Origin: Eikenella longinqua
GTDB taxonomy: Bacteria > Pseudomonadota > Gammaproteobacteria > Burkholderiales > Neisseriaceae
Length of the DNA: 64,000 bases
Assembly: GCF_001648355.1 (NCBI RefSeq)
Contig: NZ_LXSL01000013.1
Location: 112,325 to 176,324, forward strand
Direction: 5' to 3'
Numbering within the stretch: position 1 is the first letter of the stretch; every line of letters starts with the position of its first letter. The position numbers and the translations under genes are program-made. Positions 1 through 7,434 of the stretch are shown piece by piece. The notes under the pieces were generated by a model that did no database searches, had not been told where the DNA came from, and was given only the letters and a program-made list of their open reading frames with translations.

Positions 1-1227
1 CAAACCGCTCCGCTGAGCATACGCGAGCGTTTGGCTTTTGCCGCCGCCATGTTGCCAGACGCTTTGCGCGCGCTGGTGGGCAGCCGCACGGCCGAAGAAG
101 CCGTGATTTTGTCCACATGCAACCGCACCGAATTATACTGCGTGGGCGAGCCGGACGATATTGTGCGCTGGCTGGCCGACTACCGCAAGATTCCCGGCAG
201 CGCGCTGGAGCCCTATCTTTATCGTTATCAAACCGAAGCCGCGGTGCGCCACGCCTTCCGCGTGTCTTGCGGGCTGGACAGCATGGTGCTGGGTGAGCCG
301 CAGATTCTGGGGCAAATCAAAGATGCGGTGCGGGTGGCGCAGGAGCAGCAGGCCGTGGCTTCCAACCTGCACGCGCTGTTTCAGAAAACCTTTGCCATCG
401 CCAAGGAAGTGCGCACCAGCACGGCGGTGGGCGCCAATTCGGTGAGCATGGCGGCGGCCAGTGTGAAGATGGCCGGCCAGATTTTTCCCGATATTGGCGA
501 ATTGAACATTTTGTTTGTGGGCGCGGGCGAGATGATTGAATTGGTGGCCACGCATTTTGCCGCCAAGTCGCCGCGCGGCATCATGGTGGCAAACCGCACA
601 CTGTCGCGCGCGCAGGAGTTGTGCGCCAAGCTGGCTTCGCCGGCCGCGCCCTGCCTGTTGAGCGATTTGCCGCAGCGGCTGCACGAGTTTGATGTGGTGG
701 TGTCGTCCACCGCCAGCCAGCTGCCGATTATCGGCAAGGGCATGGTGGAGCGGGCGCTGCGCGGGCGCCGCCGCCAGCCGGTGTTCCTGCTGGATTTGGC
801 CGTGCCGCGCGACATCGAGGCGGAAGTGGCCGAGCTGGGCGATGCCTACCTCTACACCGTGGACGATATGATGCAGGTGGTGAACAGCGGCCTGGCGGCG
901 CGGCAGCAGGCGGCGGCGGAAGCCGAGCAGATGGTGGAAAGCAAGGTGGAAGAGTTTATGAGCTGGCAGCGCCGCCGCCAAAGCGTGCCGCTGATCCGTT
1001 CGCTGCGCGACGAGGGCGAGCGGGCGCGGCAGCAGGTGTTGGAGAATACGCTGAAGCTGCTGGCCAAGGGCGTGCCGCCGGAAGAGGCGCTGGCCAGGCT
1101 CTCGGTGCAGCTCACCAATAAGCTGTTGCACGCGCCCACCCGCGCGCTTTCGAAAGTGGACGGGCAAACGGCGCACCTCACCGAGGCGTTGGTGCAGGTG
1201 TACGGGCTGGATAAGCCGCGCGCTTGA
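1..1227 (+). CDS. hemA: Glutamyl-tRNA reductase, 5' end cut by window
   Basis: This enzyme makes the first committed step of C5 tetrapyrrole synthesis, reducing Glu-tRNA(Glu) to glutamate-1-semialdehyde with NADPH; the product goes to HemL, which is also encoded in this window. The reading frame is open from base 1 (QTAPLSIRERLAFA...), so the true start lies about ten codons upstream; the internal TTG at 31 is not the start. The catalytic Cys is in STCNRTE (Cys40 of the visible fragment). The NADPH fold has a GAGEM loop near fragment residue 173, and a helical dimerisation domain follows to the C-terminus. 408 residues are visible, close to the usual ~415. The gene ends at a DUS-pair hairpin. 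Confidence 0.96.
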   Translation, partial: QTAPLSIRERLAFAAAMLPDALRALVGSRTAEEAVILSTCNRTELYCVGEPDDIVRWLADYRKIPGSALEPYLYRYQTEAAVRHAFRVSCGLDSMVLGEPQILGQIKDAVRVAQEQQAVASNLHALFQKTFAIAKEVRTSTAVGANSVSMAAASVKMAGQIFPDIGELNILFVGAGEMIELVATHFAAKSPRGIMVANRTLSRAQELCAKLASPAAPCLLSDLPQRLHEFDVVVSSTASQLPIIGKGMVERALRGRRRQPVFLLDLAVPRDIEAEVAELGDAYLYTVDDMMQVVNSGLAARQQAAAEAEQMVESKVEEFMSWQRRRQSVPLIRSLRDEGERARQQVLENTLKLLAKGVPPEEALARLSVQLTNKLLHAPTRALSKVDGQTAHLTEALVQVYGLDKPRA

Positions 1228-1250
1228 GCTTTGCTTGCCGGTAAAAATAG

Positions 1251-1314
1251 AGGCTACCTGAAAACTATTTAAGCTTCGCAGAAACTTGCGTTGCCTGTTT
1301 TCAGGTAGCCTTTT
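1251..1314 (+). terminator. Inverted DUS pair downstream of hemA
   Basis: AGGCTACCTGAAAA and its complement TTTTCAGGTAGCCT face each other across a ~36-nt loop, followed by TTTT. The loop contains the AGCTTCGCAGAAACT repeat described at 15302. It probably works as a rho-independent terminator as well as an uptake signal. Confidence 0.6.
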
Positions 1315-1593
1315 GCATGGCCGGGCGGCGGGGAAGGCTACCTGAAAAAAGCGGGAGGAACCGGCTCAGTGGCGAGCCATTCGTTTTTCAGGTAGCCTGC
1401 CTTTGTGCCGCAGAGAAATGCGCCGGTGTTGTTATCTTAGCCGGAAAAATGCGCTTTTCAGGGGTTTTGCCTGTGTGAAACGGCGATTTGCTTTACAATC
1501 GGGTTACCAGCAAGTGCTCAGACGACAACGGATGGGCGGCTTCGGCGGCGGCAGTATCCCGCCTAAGCGCCTGCAAACAAAAGGAGTATGAAA
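1315..1593. other. Intergenic region upstream of the stress protein
   Basis: This non-coding stretch has a second, widely spaced DUS pair (1335-1346 forward, 1387-1398 reverse). A -10-like TACAAT lies at 1494-1499 without a convincing -35. No gene is seen; the short ORFs here have no ribosome binding site and no recognisable product. Confidence 0.5.
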
Positions 1594-2037
1594 ATGTATC
1601 AACGAATTTTGGTTCCGATAGACGACAGCAAAACTTCCGTGCATGCCTTGCAAGAAGCCTGCCGGCTGGCCAAGGCGGTGGGCGCCACCCTGGTGGCGGT
1701 GCACGTGGTGGATTTAACCGATTTGAAGCGCGAGGCCAATATGCTACCGCGCTCCGAAGAGCTGTATGCGATTGAGGCGCAGGTGGCCGACCATGCCGAA
1801 TCCATCATGAAAGAGGCCGGCGTGCCCTATGAAATCGAAACGCTGGAAAACGACGGCATGCGCATTGCCGACGTGCTGATTAAAGAAGCCGCGCGCCAAG
1901 AGTGCGACCTGATTGCGATGGGCACCCACGGCTTCAGTGGCCTTTTGCACTTGCTGATGGGCTCCGTGGCCGAAGGCGTGCTGCGGCAGTCGCATGTGCC
2001 CGTGTTGCTGTTCCGCCGCGCCGACGACGAAGAATAA
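1594..2037 (+). CDS. Universal stress protein, UspA family
   Basis: A single-domain UspA-fold cytoplasmic protein of 147 residues, the usual family length. It begins MYQRILVPIDDS, the canonical first strand with the nucleotide-contacting Asp. It has the ATP-binding signature G-T-H-G with a following G-S-V-A-E near residues 110-127, so it is likely the ATP-binding type. Two in-frame ATGs are close together (1588 and 1594). The Shine-Dalgarno AAGGAG at 1581-1586 is only one base from the first but seven from the second, so 1594 is preferred. The gene is monocistronic between DUS hairpins. The specific role (stasis, redox or envelope stress) cannot be read from sequence. Confidence 0.9.
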   Translation: MYQRILVPIDDSKTSVHALQEACRLAKAVGATLVAVHVVDLTDLKREANMLPRSEELYAIEAQVADHAESIMKEAGVPYEIETLENDGMRIADVLIKEAARQECDLIAMGTHGFSGLLHLLMGSVAEGVLRQSHVPVLLFRRADDEE

Positions 2038-2045
2038 CACCCTGG

Positions 2046-2089
2046 TTTTTCAGGTAGCCTCTGTGCCAGCATAGAGGCTACCTGAAAAT
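2046..2089 (+). terminator. DUS-pair hairpin after the stress protein
   Basis: TTTTCAGGTAGCCTCT and AGAGGCTACCTGAAAA form a 16-bp perfect stem around a ~12-nt loop just after the stop codon. The A/T-flanked stem is symmetrical and may act in both directions. Confidence 0.65.
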
Positions 2090-2194
2090 ATAGTGAATCA
2101 AAATTAAGAATGCTACGGCGTTGGCTTGCCTTGCCGTACTGCTGGTACTGTCTGCGGCTCGCCGCCTTGTCCCATTCTTATTTTGATTCACTAT
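2089..2194. mobile_element. Correia-like MITE, copy 1 (~106 bp)
   Basis: The element has near-perfect terminal inverted repeats: TATAGTGAATCAAAATTAAG at the left and the complement (CTTATTTTGATTCACTAT) at the right. The core reads like other Neisseriaceae Correia elements (GTACTGTCTGCGGCTCGCC, GGCTTGCCTTGCCGTACT). The length matches the short class of Neisseria Correia repeats (about 104-108 bp). It sits directly between the uspA hairpin and pilU, so it could supply promoter or RNase III-type processing signals to pilU. It carries no ORF and would need a transposase supplied in trans. Confidence 0.75.
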
Positions 2195-2233
2195 GTATTT
2201 AACTGATTTATCACTAAAAATGGAAAACGTTTT

Positions 2234-3400
2234 ATGGCAATTCCCGCTTACAACGAAGAGATGAAAAAATTCATCCACGGCCTGCTCCACCACCTGGTGC
2301 AAAGCAAAGGCTCCGACCTCTTCATCACCGCCGGCTTCCCCCCGGCCATGAAGCTCGACGGCAAGCTCACCCCGATCACCGACAAACCGCTCACTGCCGA
2401 CCACACCGCGCTCATCGCCCGCGCCCTGATGGACGACAAACAGGCCGAAGAGTTCGACAACACCAAAGAATGCAACTTCGCCATCAGCCTGGCCGGCGTA
2501 TCCCGCTTCCGCATTAACGCCATGGTGCAGCGCGGCGCCGCCGCCCTCGTGTGCCGCGTGATCACCAGCGAAATCCCCAAGTTCGACAACATGAACCTGC
2601 CGCCGATTTTGAAACAAGTGGTGATGGAAAAACGCGGCCTCGTCATCTTCGTGGGCGGCACCGGCTCCGGCAAATCCACCTCCCTGGCCGCCATGATCGA
2701 CTACCGCAACGAAAACAGCTACGGCCACATCATCACCATCGAAGACCCGATCGAATTCGTGCACCCGCACAAACACTGCATCATCACCCAGCGTGAAGTG
2801 GGCGTAGACACCGAAAACTGGTTTGCCGCCCTCAAAAACACCCTGCGCCAAGCCCCCGACGTGATCCTCATCGGCGAAATCCGCGACCGCGAAACCATGG
2901 ACTACGCGCTCGCCTTCGCCGAAACCGGCCACCTCTGCATGGCCACCCTGCACGCCAACAACTCCAACCAGGCGCTCGACCGCATCATCAACTTCTTCCC
3001 CGAAGAGCGCCGCACCCAGCTCTTGAACGACCTCTCGCTCAACCTCAAAGGCTTTATTTCCCAGCGCCTCGTGCCCAAGCCCGACGGCAAAGGCCGCGTG
3101 GCCGCCGTAGAAGTGCTGCTCAACTCCCCGCTGATTGCCGAGCTGATTTTGAACGGCGACATCCACGGCGTGAAAGAAATCATGGCCCGCTCCCGCGACT
3201 TGGGCATGCAAACCTTCGACCAATCCCTGTTCGACCTCTACGAAGCCGGCCTGATTTCCTACGACGACGCGCTGAAAAACGCCGACTCGGTAAACGACCT
3301 GCGCCTCAATATCCAGCTCAACAGCAAGCGCGGCAATGCCGGCCAGGCCTCTGGCATCGACAATCTGGCGATTGTGGGCATGGAAGAAGGCGAAGCCTAA
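2234..3400 (+). CDS. pilU: Type IV pilus retraction-type ATPase PilU
   Basis: A cytoplasmic hexameric ATPase of the PilT/PilU family that works at the base of the type IV pilus; pili are also the route of DUS-dependent DNA uptake. It has 388 residues: an N-terminal PAS-like domain to about residue 110, then the RecA-like domain. Walker A is GGTGSGKST (141-149), the Asp box IITIEDPIEF (~166-175), Walker B VILIGEIRD (210-218) and the His box TGHLCMATLH (231-240). The N-terminus and the long C-terminus fit PilU (PilT2) better than PilT. ATG 2234 has no clear Shine-Dalgarno; ATG 2261, preceded by GAAGAG, is a possible alternative. pilT is not adjacent, so the gene stands alone between a MITE and a strong terminator. 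Confidence 0.9.
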   Translation: MAIPAYNEEMKKFIHGLLHHLVQSKGSDLFITAGFPPAMKLDGKLTPITDKPLTADHTALIARALMDDKQAEEFDNTKECNFAISLAGVSRFRINAMVQRGAAALVCRVITSEIPKFDNMNLPPILKQVVMEKRGLVIFVGGTGSGKSTSLAAMIDYRNENSYGHIITIEDPIEFVHPHKHCIITQREVGVDTENWFAALKNTLRQAPDVILIGEIRDRETMDYALAFAETGHLCMATLHANNSNQALDRIINFFPEERRTQLLNDLSLNLKGFISQRLVPKPDGKGRVAAVEVLLNSPLIAELILNGDIHGVKEIMARSRDLGMQTFDQSLFDLYEAGLISYDDALKNADSVNDLRLNIQLNSKRGNAGQASGIDNLAIVGMEEGEA

Positions 3401-3429
3401 TCAGGCTACCTGAAAAAAGTTGGCACAAT

Positions 3430-3458
3430 AAAGGCAGGTATCCAATACCTGCCTTTTT
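3430..3458 (+). terminator. Rho-independent terminator of pilU
   Basis: GGCAGGTAT and ATACCTGCC form a 9-bp stem with a 3-nt loop followed by TTTTTC. It is nested between two DUS copies (3403 and 3480) that can also pair. Confidence 0.85.
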
Positions 3459-3510
3459 CGGCTTTGCAGAACTCGTTTTTCAGGTAGCCTTTTCCCACTG
3501 CACAAACCAA

Positions 3511-3541
3511 AACGGCATCCCGCAAGAGGATGCCGTTTTTT
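3511..3541. terminator. Bidirectional terminator between pilU and gltS
   Basis: AACGGCATCC and GGATGCCGTT make a 10-bp stem with a 7-nt loop. There is a T-run on the plus side and a complementary T-rich run on the minus side. It lies just after the gltS stop. Confidence 0.8.
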
Positions 3542-3555
3542 CAACCGGAGCCAAC

Positions 3556-4794
3556 TTATTTCAGGAAATTCACAAAGCCGGACAGAATCAGCGCATTGAT
3601 GATGTCCACGAAGAACGCGCCCACCAGCGGCACAATCAGGAAGGCCTTGTGCGAGGGGCCGAAGCGTTCGGTGATCGACTGCATATTGGCTACCGCGGTT
3701 GGGGTAGCGCCCAAGCCGAAACCGCAGTGGCCGGCGGCCAGCACGGCGGCATCATAGTCGCGGCCCATAAACACATAGGTGGCATAGGTGGCATACAAAA
3801 TCATCACCACAGTTTGCACCAGCAGGATGATGGTAACCGGGCCGGCCAGGCCGGTGAGCTGCCACAGTTTCAGGTTCAGCAGCGCCATGGCCAGGAAGAG
3901 CGACAGCGAAGCATTGCCGAACACGTCAATGGCGCGGTCGAACATATTGAATTTGAAGCCCATCACCAACACGTTGCGCAACACCACGCCGCCAAACAGC
4001 GCCCACACGAATTTGGGCAGGTCGAACAGGTATTGTTTGTCGATGCCGTCCATGATTTCGGAGAAAGAAAGGCAGGCGGCAAACATGGCCAGCGTTTCAA
4101 TGGCAGAAGTGGCGGTAATCAGGCGGGTTTGCTCGGCGTGTTCGAACACGTCGTCGGTGTTTTTGCCGGAATCGTCGGAAGCGCATTGGCGGTCGGCTTG
4201 ATTGACTTCCTCGTCAGACAAGGGTTTGCGCCCCATTTTGTTGATCAGGCGGCGGGCCACCGGGCCGCCGATCAAGCCGCCGGCCACCAGGCCGAAGGTG
4301 GCGGAAGCCATGCCCAGCTCGGAGGCGGCGGGCACGCCGTATTTCATCAGGTCGGGCGCCCAGCCGGCTGCGGTGCCGTGGCCGCCGGTGAGCGTGATGG
4401 AGCCGGTAATCAGGCCGGTCATCGGGTGCAGGCCGAACATGCTGGCCAAGCCCACGCCCACCACGTTTTGTAGCAGGATGAAGGCGCCCACTACGGCAGT
4501 GAACACCACCAAGGGCACACCGCCCGCTTTCAGGCGCGAGAAATCGGCGCTCAGGCCGATAGAGGTGAAGAAGATCAGCATGAAGGTGTCTTGCAGCGGT
4601 TTTTGGAAACCGAAACTGACGCCGCCGAAAGAATAGAGGGCGAGCAAAGCTGCTGCTGCCGCCAGGCCGCCGGCCACCGGCTCGGGAATATTGAAATCCC
4701 GCAAAAATTTGATTTTGCGTACCATCGCCTTGCCCAGCAGCAGCACCATCGTTGCCGCGATCAAGGTATAGTAGCTGTTTACTTCGATTTCCAT
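3556..4794 (-). CDS. gltS: Sodium/glutamate symporter GltS
   Basis: An inner-membrane Na+-coupled glutamate importer (ESS family). It has 412 residues, the usual length, and about ten hydrophobic segments arranged as two inverted halves. Family features seen include the N-terminal YYTLIAATMVLLLG segment, the re-entrant-loop motifs TGGHGTAAGW in the first half and GHCGFGLGATPTAVANM in the second, and a charged central loop (~residues 200-225). The ATG at 4794 follows GAGG with normal spacing. Transcription probably starts from the TTGACA promoter at 4867-4895. The gene is monocistronic, facing pilU. Confidence 0.93.
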   Translation of the reverse strand: MEIEVNSYYTLIAATMVLLLGKAMVRKIKFLRDFNIPEPVAGGLAAAAALLALYSFGGVSFGFQKPLQDTFMLIFFTSIGLSADFSRLKAGGVPLVVFTAVVGAFILLQNVVGVGLASMFGLHPMTGLITGSITLTGGHGTAAGWAPDLMKYGVPAASELGMASATFGLVAGGLIGGPVARRLINKMGRKPLSDEEVNQADRQCASDDSGKNTDDVFEHAEQTRLITATSAIETLAMFAACLSFSEIMDGIDKQYLFDLPKFVWALFGGVVLRNVLVMGFKFNMFDRAIDVFGNASLSLFLAMALLNLKLWQLTGLAGPVTIILLVQTVVMILYATYATYVFMGRDYDAAVLAAGHCGFGLGATPTAVANMQSITERFGPSHKAFLIVPLVGAFFVDIINALILSGFVNFLK

Positions 4795-4866
4795 AGCTGT
4801 TTACCTCGTTGAAATAATTAGACAATTAATACAGGCCTGCGGGTCGTTTCAACAGGCCTCAGGCGG

Positions 4867-4895
4867 ATATTAGGATAGCAGTTAAAAATTGTCAA
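4867..4895 (-). promoter_or_regulatory. Sigma-70 promoter of gltS
   Basis: Read on the minus strand: TTGACA (4895-4890), a 17-nt spacer, then TAATAT (4872-4867). The -35 is perfect and the -10 matches 4 of 6 bases. Predicted 5' UTR is about 65 nt. Confidence 0.6.
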
Positions 4896-4942
4896 AGCAT
4901 ATTGCTTGCTTTTTACACTCGCGGGAAGGAGCAAAAAACGGC

Positions 4943-4988
4943 AAAAGGCTACCTGAAAATGCGCAATGCGGGTTTTCAGGTAGCCTGT
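4943..4988 (-). terminator. DUS-pair hairpin after glk
   Basis: AGGCTACCTGAAAA (4947-4960) and TTTTCAGGTAGCCT pair across a short loop just beyond the glk stop. It separates glk from the gltS promoter. Confidence 0.6.
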
Positions 4989-5005
4989 TGAACGGTCGCA
5001 CAGAT

Positions 5006-5995
5006 TCAGTGCGCGTCCTGCAAATGTTCGGCCAGCGCCACTGCCGCGCCGGGCAGGCCTGGGTATTTGTTGAGCACCACGAATACCGGAATCGCCGCCA
5101 GATAGGCATCGAAACGGCCTTTGTTTTCAAAGCGGCTGCGGAAGGGCGAGGAGTGGAAATAATCGATGAAGCGCGGCACGATGCCGCCACACAGATACAC
5201 ACCGCCGCGCGCGCCTAACGTGAGCGCCAGATTGGCTGCCACCGTGCCGAGCATGGCGCAGAAAATATCCAGCGCCAGCCGGCACAGCGGGGAATGGCCG
5301 CTGAGGGCGCGTTCGGTGATGTCGGCGGCGGAGAGCTTGGGGCGGCTGATTTGCTCGCGCGCTGCCAGCCCTTCGTGAATCAGGCTGAGCCCGGCGCCGC
5401 ACAAAAAGCGCTCGGCCGACACATGCCCGAACTTCTGCTTGGCGTATTGCCACAAAAACACTTCGGTGTCGTCGAACGGCGAAAAGCTCACGTGCCCGCC
5501 TTCGCCCGCCAGCGCGGCAAAACGCCCCGCCGCATGCGGAATCAGGCCGGATACGCCCAAGCCCGTGCCCGGGCCGAGCACCGCCACCGGCATATCCGGC
5601 AGCGCGGCGCCGCCGCCCACCTGCACCAGCTCGCCGGCAGCCAAATGCGGCAGCGCCAGCGCCTGCGCGGTGAAATCGTTGAGCACCAACAGCGTGTCGA
5701 AACGCAGCGCCTGGCGCGTGGTTTCGATGGAAAACGCCCAGTGGTGGTTGGTCATCTGCACCCAGTCGCCCACCACCGGATTGGCAATGGCGATGGCGCA
5801 GTGGCGGATTTCAGGTAGCCCCACCTGCGCCAGATAGGCGCGCACGGCATCGGCCAGCGTGTGGTAGTCGTTGCAGGGCAGGATGCGCACTTCTTCGATT
5901 TGCAGTGGCGCGGTTTCCAGCGCGAAGCGGGCATTGGTGCCGCCGATGTCGGCCACCAGGCGCGGCCAGTTTGGGTTAGTCTGCGTAGTAGGCAT
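5006..5995 (-). CDS. glk: Glucokinase
   Basis: Phosphorylates glucose with ATP to give glucose-6-phosphate, the substrate of Zwf encoded upstream in the same cluster. It has 329 residues of the bacterial Glk (non-ROK) type, with the phosphate-binding loop VADIGGTNARF at 14-24 and the catalytic Asp in LNDF (Asp107). GPGTGLGVS follows in the middle, then an E-G-G-H substrate segment. The start overlaps the end of pgl by 20 bases, implying translational coupling in a pgl-glk transcript. A DUS lies inside the gene near 5809, with one base different from the 12-mer. Confidence 0.94.
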   Translation of the reverse strand: MPTTQTNPNWPRLVADIGGTNARFALETAPLQIEEVRILPCNDYHTLADAVRAYLAQVGLPEIRHCAIAIANPVVGDWVQMTNHHWAFSIETTRQALRFDTLLVLNDFTAQALALPHLAAGELVQVGGGAALPDMPVAVLGPGTGLGVSGLIPHAAGRFAALAGEGGHVSFSPFDDTEVFLWQYAKQKFGHVSAERFLCGAGLSLIHEGLAAREQISRPKLSAADITERALSGHSPLCRLALDIFCAMLGTVAANLALTLGARGGVYLCGGIVPRFIDYFHSSPFRSRFENKGRFDAYLAAIPVFVVLNKYPGLPGAAVALAEHLQDAH

Positions 5996-6689
5996 GGCAT
6001 TTCTCTGGGTGGGATGTGTCTTGCAGGCGTTGCAGCAGCAGGCCGATGGGGAAAGATAGCGGGTTGGCCGCGGCCTGCTCCAGCACGGCGCGTTTCTCCG
6101 CCCCTTGGATGGATACGAACAGGTGCGGCACGGCGGCGAGCGCGTTCAGGCTCATGCCGATGCGCTCGTGTGCGGCGGTAATGGGGCTGGTGTGCGCCAG
6201 TTTGGCGCCGTATGCGGGCGACACGGCTTCGGCCAGCTGCGGCGCTTGTGGAAACAGCGAAGCGGTGTGCCCGTCGGCGCCCATACCGAGCACGGCGATG
6301 TCGGGCGCGGGGAAACGGGCTTCGGCAGCGGCCAGCGCGGCGGCGGGGTGGGCGGTGTCGCTTTGTTCGTCCACCAGCGGCAGGAAACGGGCTTCGGCGG
6401 CGGCTTGCGCCAGCAGGTGGCGGCGCACCAGCGCGGCATTGCTGTCGGCGTGGGCTGGCGGCACCAAGCGCTCGTCCACCAGCGTAACGGTAACGTTCGG
6501 CCAATCCAGTGCCTGCTGCGCCAGCGCTTCGAAAAACGCCACCGGCGAGCGCCCGCCGGACACGGCCAGCACGGCGCGGCCTTGGGTGCGCAAACATTGC
6601 CACAGGCAGCCGGCCACGGCCTGCGCCAGCGCGGCGGCTTGGGCGGCGGGGGTGGGGAAAGTGTGCCAAGTGAGGAAGGGGCTGGTCAT
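5976..6689 (-). CDS. pgl: 6-phosphogluconolactonase
   Basis: Hydrolyses 6-phosphogluconolactone, the product of Zwf, to 6-phosphogluconate. It has 237 residues of the DevB/SOL type. Visible motifs are SGGRSP (44-49), VDERLVP (71-77) and GMGADGHTASLFP (135-147). Together with zwf and glk it forms the upper part of the oxidative pentose-phosphate/Entner-Doudoroff route, as in Neisseria. It overlaps glk by 20 bases. Downstream of zwf it is separated by a membrane-protein gene and a DUS hairpin, so it may have its own promoter. Confidence 0.93.
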   Translation of the reverse strand: MTSPFLTWHTFPTPAAQAAALAQAVAGCLWQCLRTQGRAVLAVSGGRSPVAFFEALAQQALDWPNVTVTLVDERLVPPAHADSNAALVRRHLLAQAAAEARFLPLVDEQSDTAHPAAALAAAEARFPAPDIAVLGMGADGHTASLFPQAPQLAEAVSPAYGAKLAHTSPITAAHERIGMSLNALAAVPHLFVSIQGAEKRAVLEQAAANPLSFPIGLLLQRLQDTSHPEKCHAYYAD

Positions 6690-6732
6690 ATTTTTCAGGT
6701 AGCCTTGAAAGGGAAAGGAAACGGCAGGACAA

Positions 6733-6767
6733 GTTTTCAGGTAGCCTTATCAAGAGGCTACCTGAAA
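6733..6767 (-). terminator. DUS-pair hairpin between the membrane protein and pgl
   Basis: TTTTCAGGTAGCCTTAT and AGAGGCTACCTGAAA form a short-looped stem (6735-6766). It follows the stop of the 158-residue membrane protein on the minus strand. Another reverse DUS lies at 6693, just upstream of the pgl start. Confidence 0.5.
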
Positions 6768-6795
6768 TACTCAAGCATGACTGGGATAATGCCTG

Positions 6796-7272
6796 TTATA
6801 AGGAAACCATACCCATCATACTCAATACAAAGATCACGATAAAGCTGTATACAAATAAGCCGCACACGCCGAGGATACCGAAAAATATCGGTTTGCCCCA
6901 AGACTTGCGCGGATAATCCGTGCCGAATTCATCTTTCACCTGTGCCACCTGTTTGCGGCCCACGCCGCCATACCACGCGCCCAGCAAGGCGAGGCCGAGC
7001 ACGTTGGTGCCTATATCAAAAATCACGAAAATCGGAATAGCAATCGCCACCACGGCCAGCATGCCCCAAATGAAGGCTTTGTTCAGTTTCTCCAATTCTT
7101 GGTCGCCCAAGGCGCGGGCGTTGAGCATATGCAGTGCCGCGCCGAATATGGGCGAAAACAGCAGCGACCAGCAGGCGGCCGCATTCGGGTTCCACAATTC
7201 GGGCGTGCCTTGGCCGCGCAATCCGGTGTTTTCGCTTTGCGGGGCGCGGTAGCGTTCGTCGAAATTATTCAT
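6796..7272 (-). CDS. Uncharacterised small membrane protein
   Basis: A 158-residue protein starting MNNFDERYRAPQ, with a good AAGGAG Shine-Dalgarno at 7281-7286. A longer in-frame reading from 7398 is only translation through a DUS pair and is rejected. Three hydrophobic segments are visible (about residues 32-52, 72-100 and 132-155), so it is probably an inner-membrane protein. The ELWNPNAAACWSLLFSP region is typical of an uncharacterised Proteobacteria family; no catalytic residues are evident. It sits between zwf and pgl, splitting an otherwise functional cluster, and no metabolic link is visible. Confidence 0.75.
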   Translation of the reverse strand: MNNFDERYRAPQSENTGLRGQGTPELWNPNAAACWSLLFSPIFGAALHMLNARALGDQELEKLNKAFIWGMLAVVAIAIPIFVIFDIGTNVLGLALLGAWYGGVGRKQVAQVKDEFGTDYPRKSWGKPIFFGILGVCGLFVYSFIVIFVLSMMGMVSL

Positions 7273-7336
7273 GGTGAAGCTCCTTGGGTTTGGGTGATGG
7301 GATGGCGGGATTATAGCTGAATATTCAGTGGATTGT

Positions 7337-7377
7337 TTTTTCAGGTAGCCTTTTTGCTTGTTGAGGCTACCTGAAAT
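7337..7377 (-). terminator. DUS-pair hairpin downstream of zwf
   Basis: TTTTCAGGTAGCCT and AGGCTACCTGAAA pair around an 11-nt loop rich in T. A third DUS (7414) is closer to the zwf stop. It probably ends the zwf transcript. Confidence 0.55.
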
Positions 7378-7434
7378 TTTGAAAGCTTTAAAACTCAAAT
7401 CATTACTATCGATTTTCAGGTAGCCTGAACGAGC

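Noticed and set aside
1..30. TTG at 31 as the start of hemA
   Set aside because: The frame is open from base 1 with conserved HemA residues, so the gene begins outside the window.
2078..3223. Minus-strand ORF (381 codons) opposite pilU
   Set aside because: A Val/Gly/His-rich antisense reading; the plus strand has Walker A and B and other PilU motifs.
7272..7398. N-terminal extension of the membrane protein containing NKQKGYLKKQ
   Set aside because: This part is a DUS pair in translation; a good Shine-Dalgarno lies just before the internal Met at 7272.
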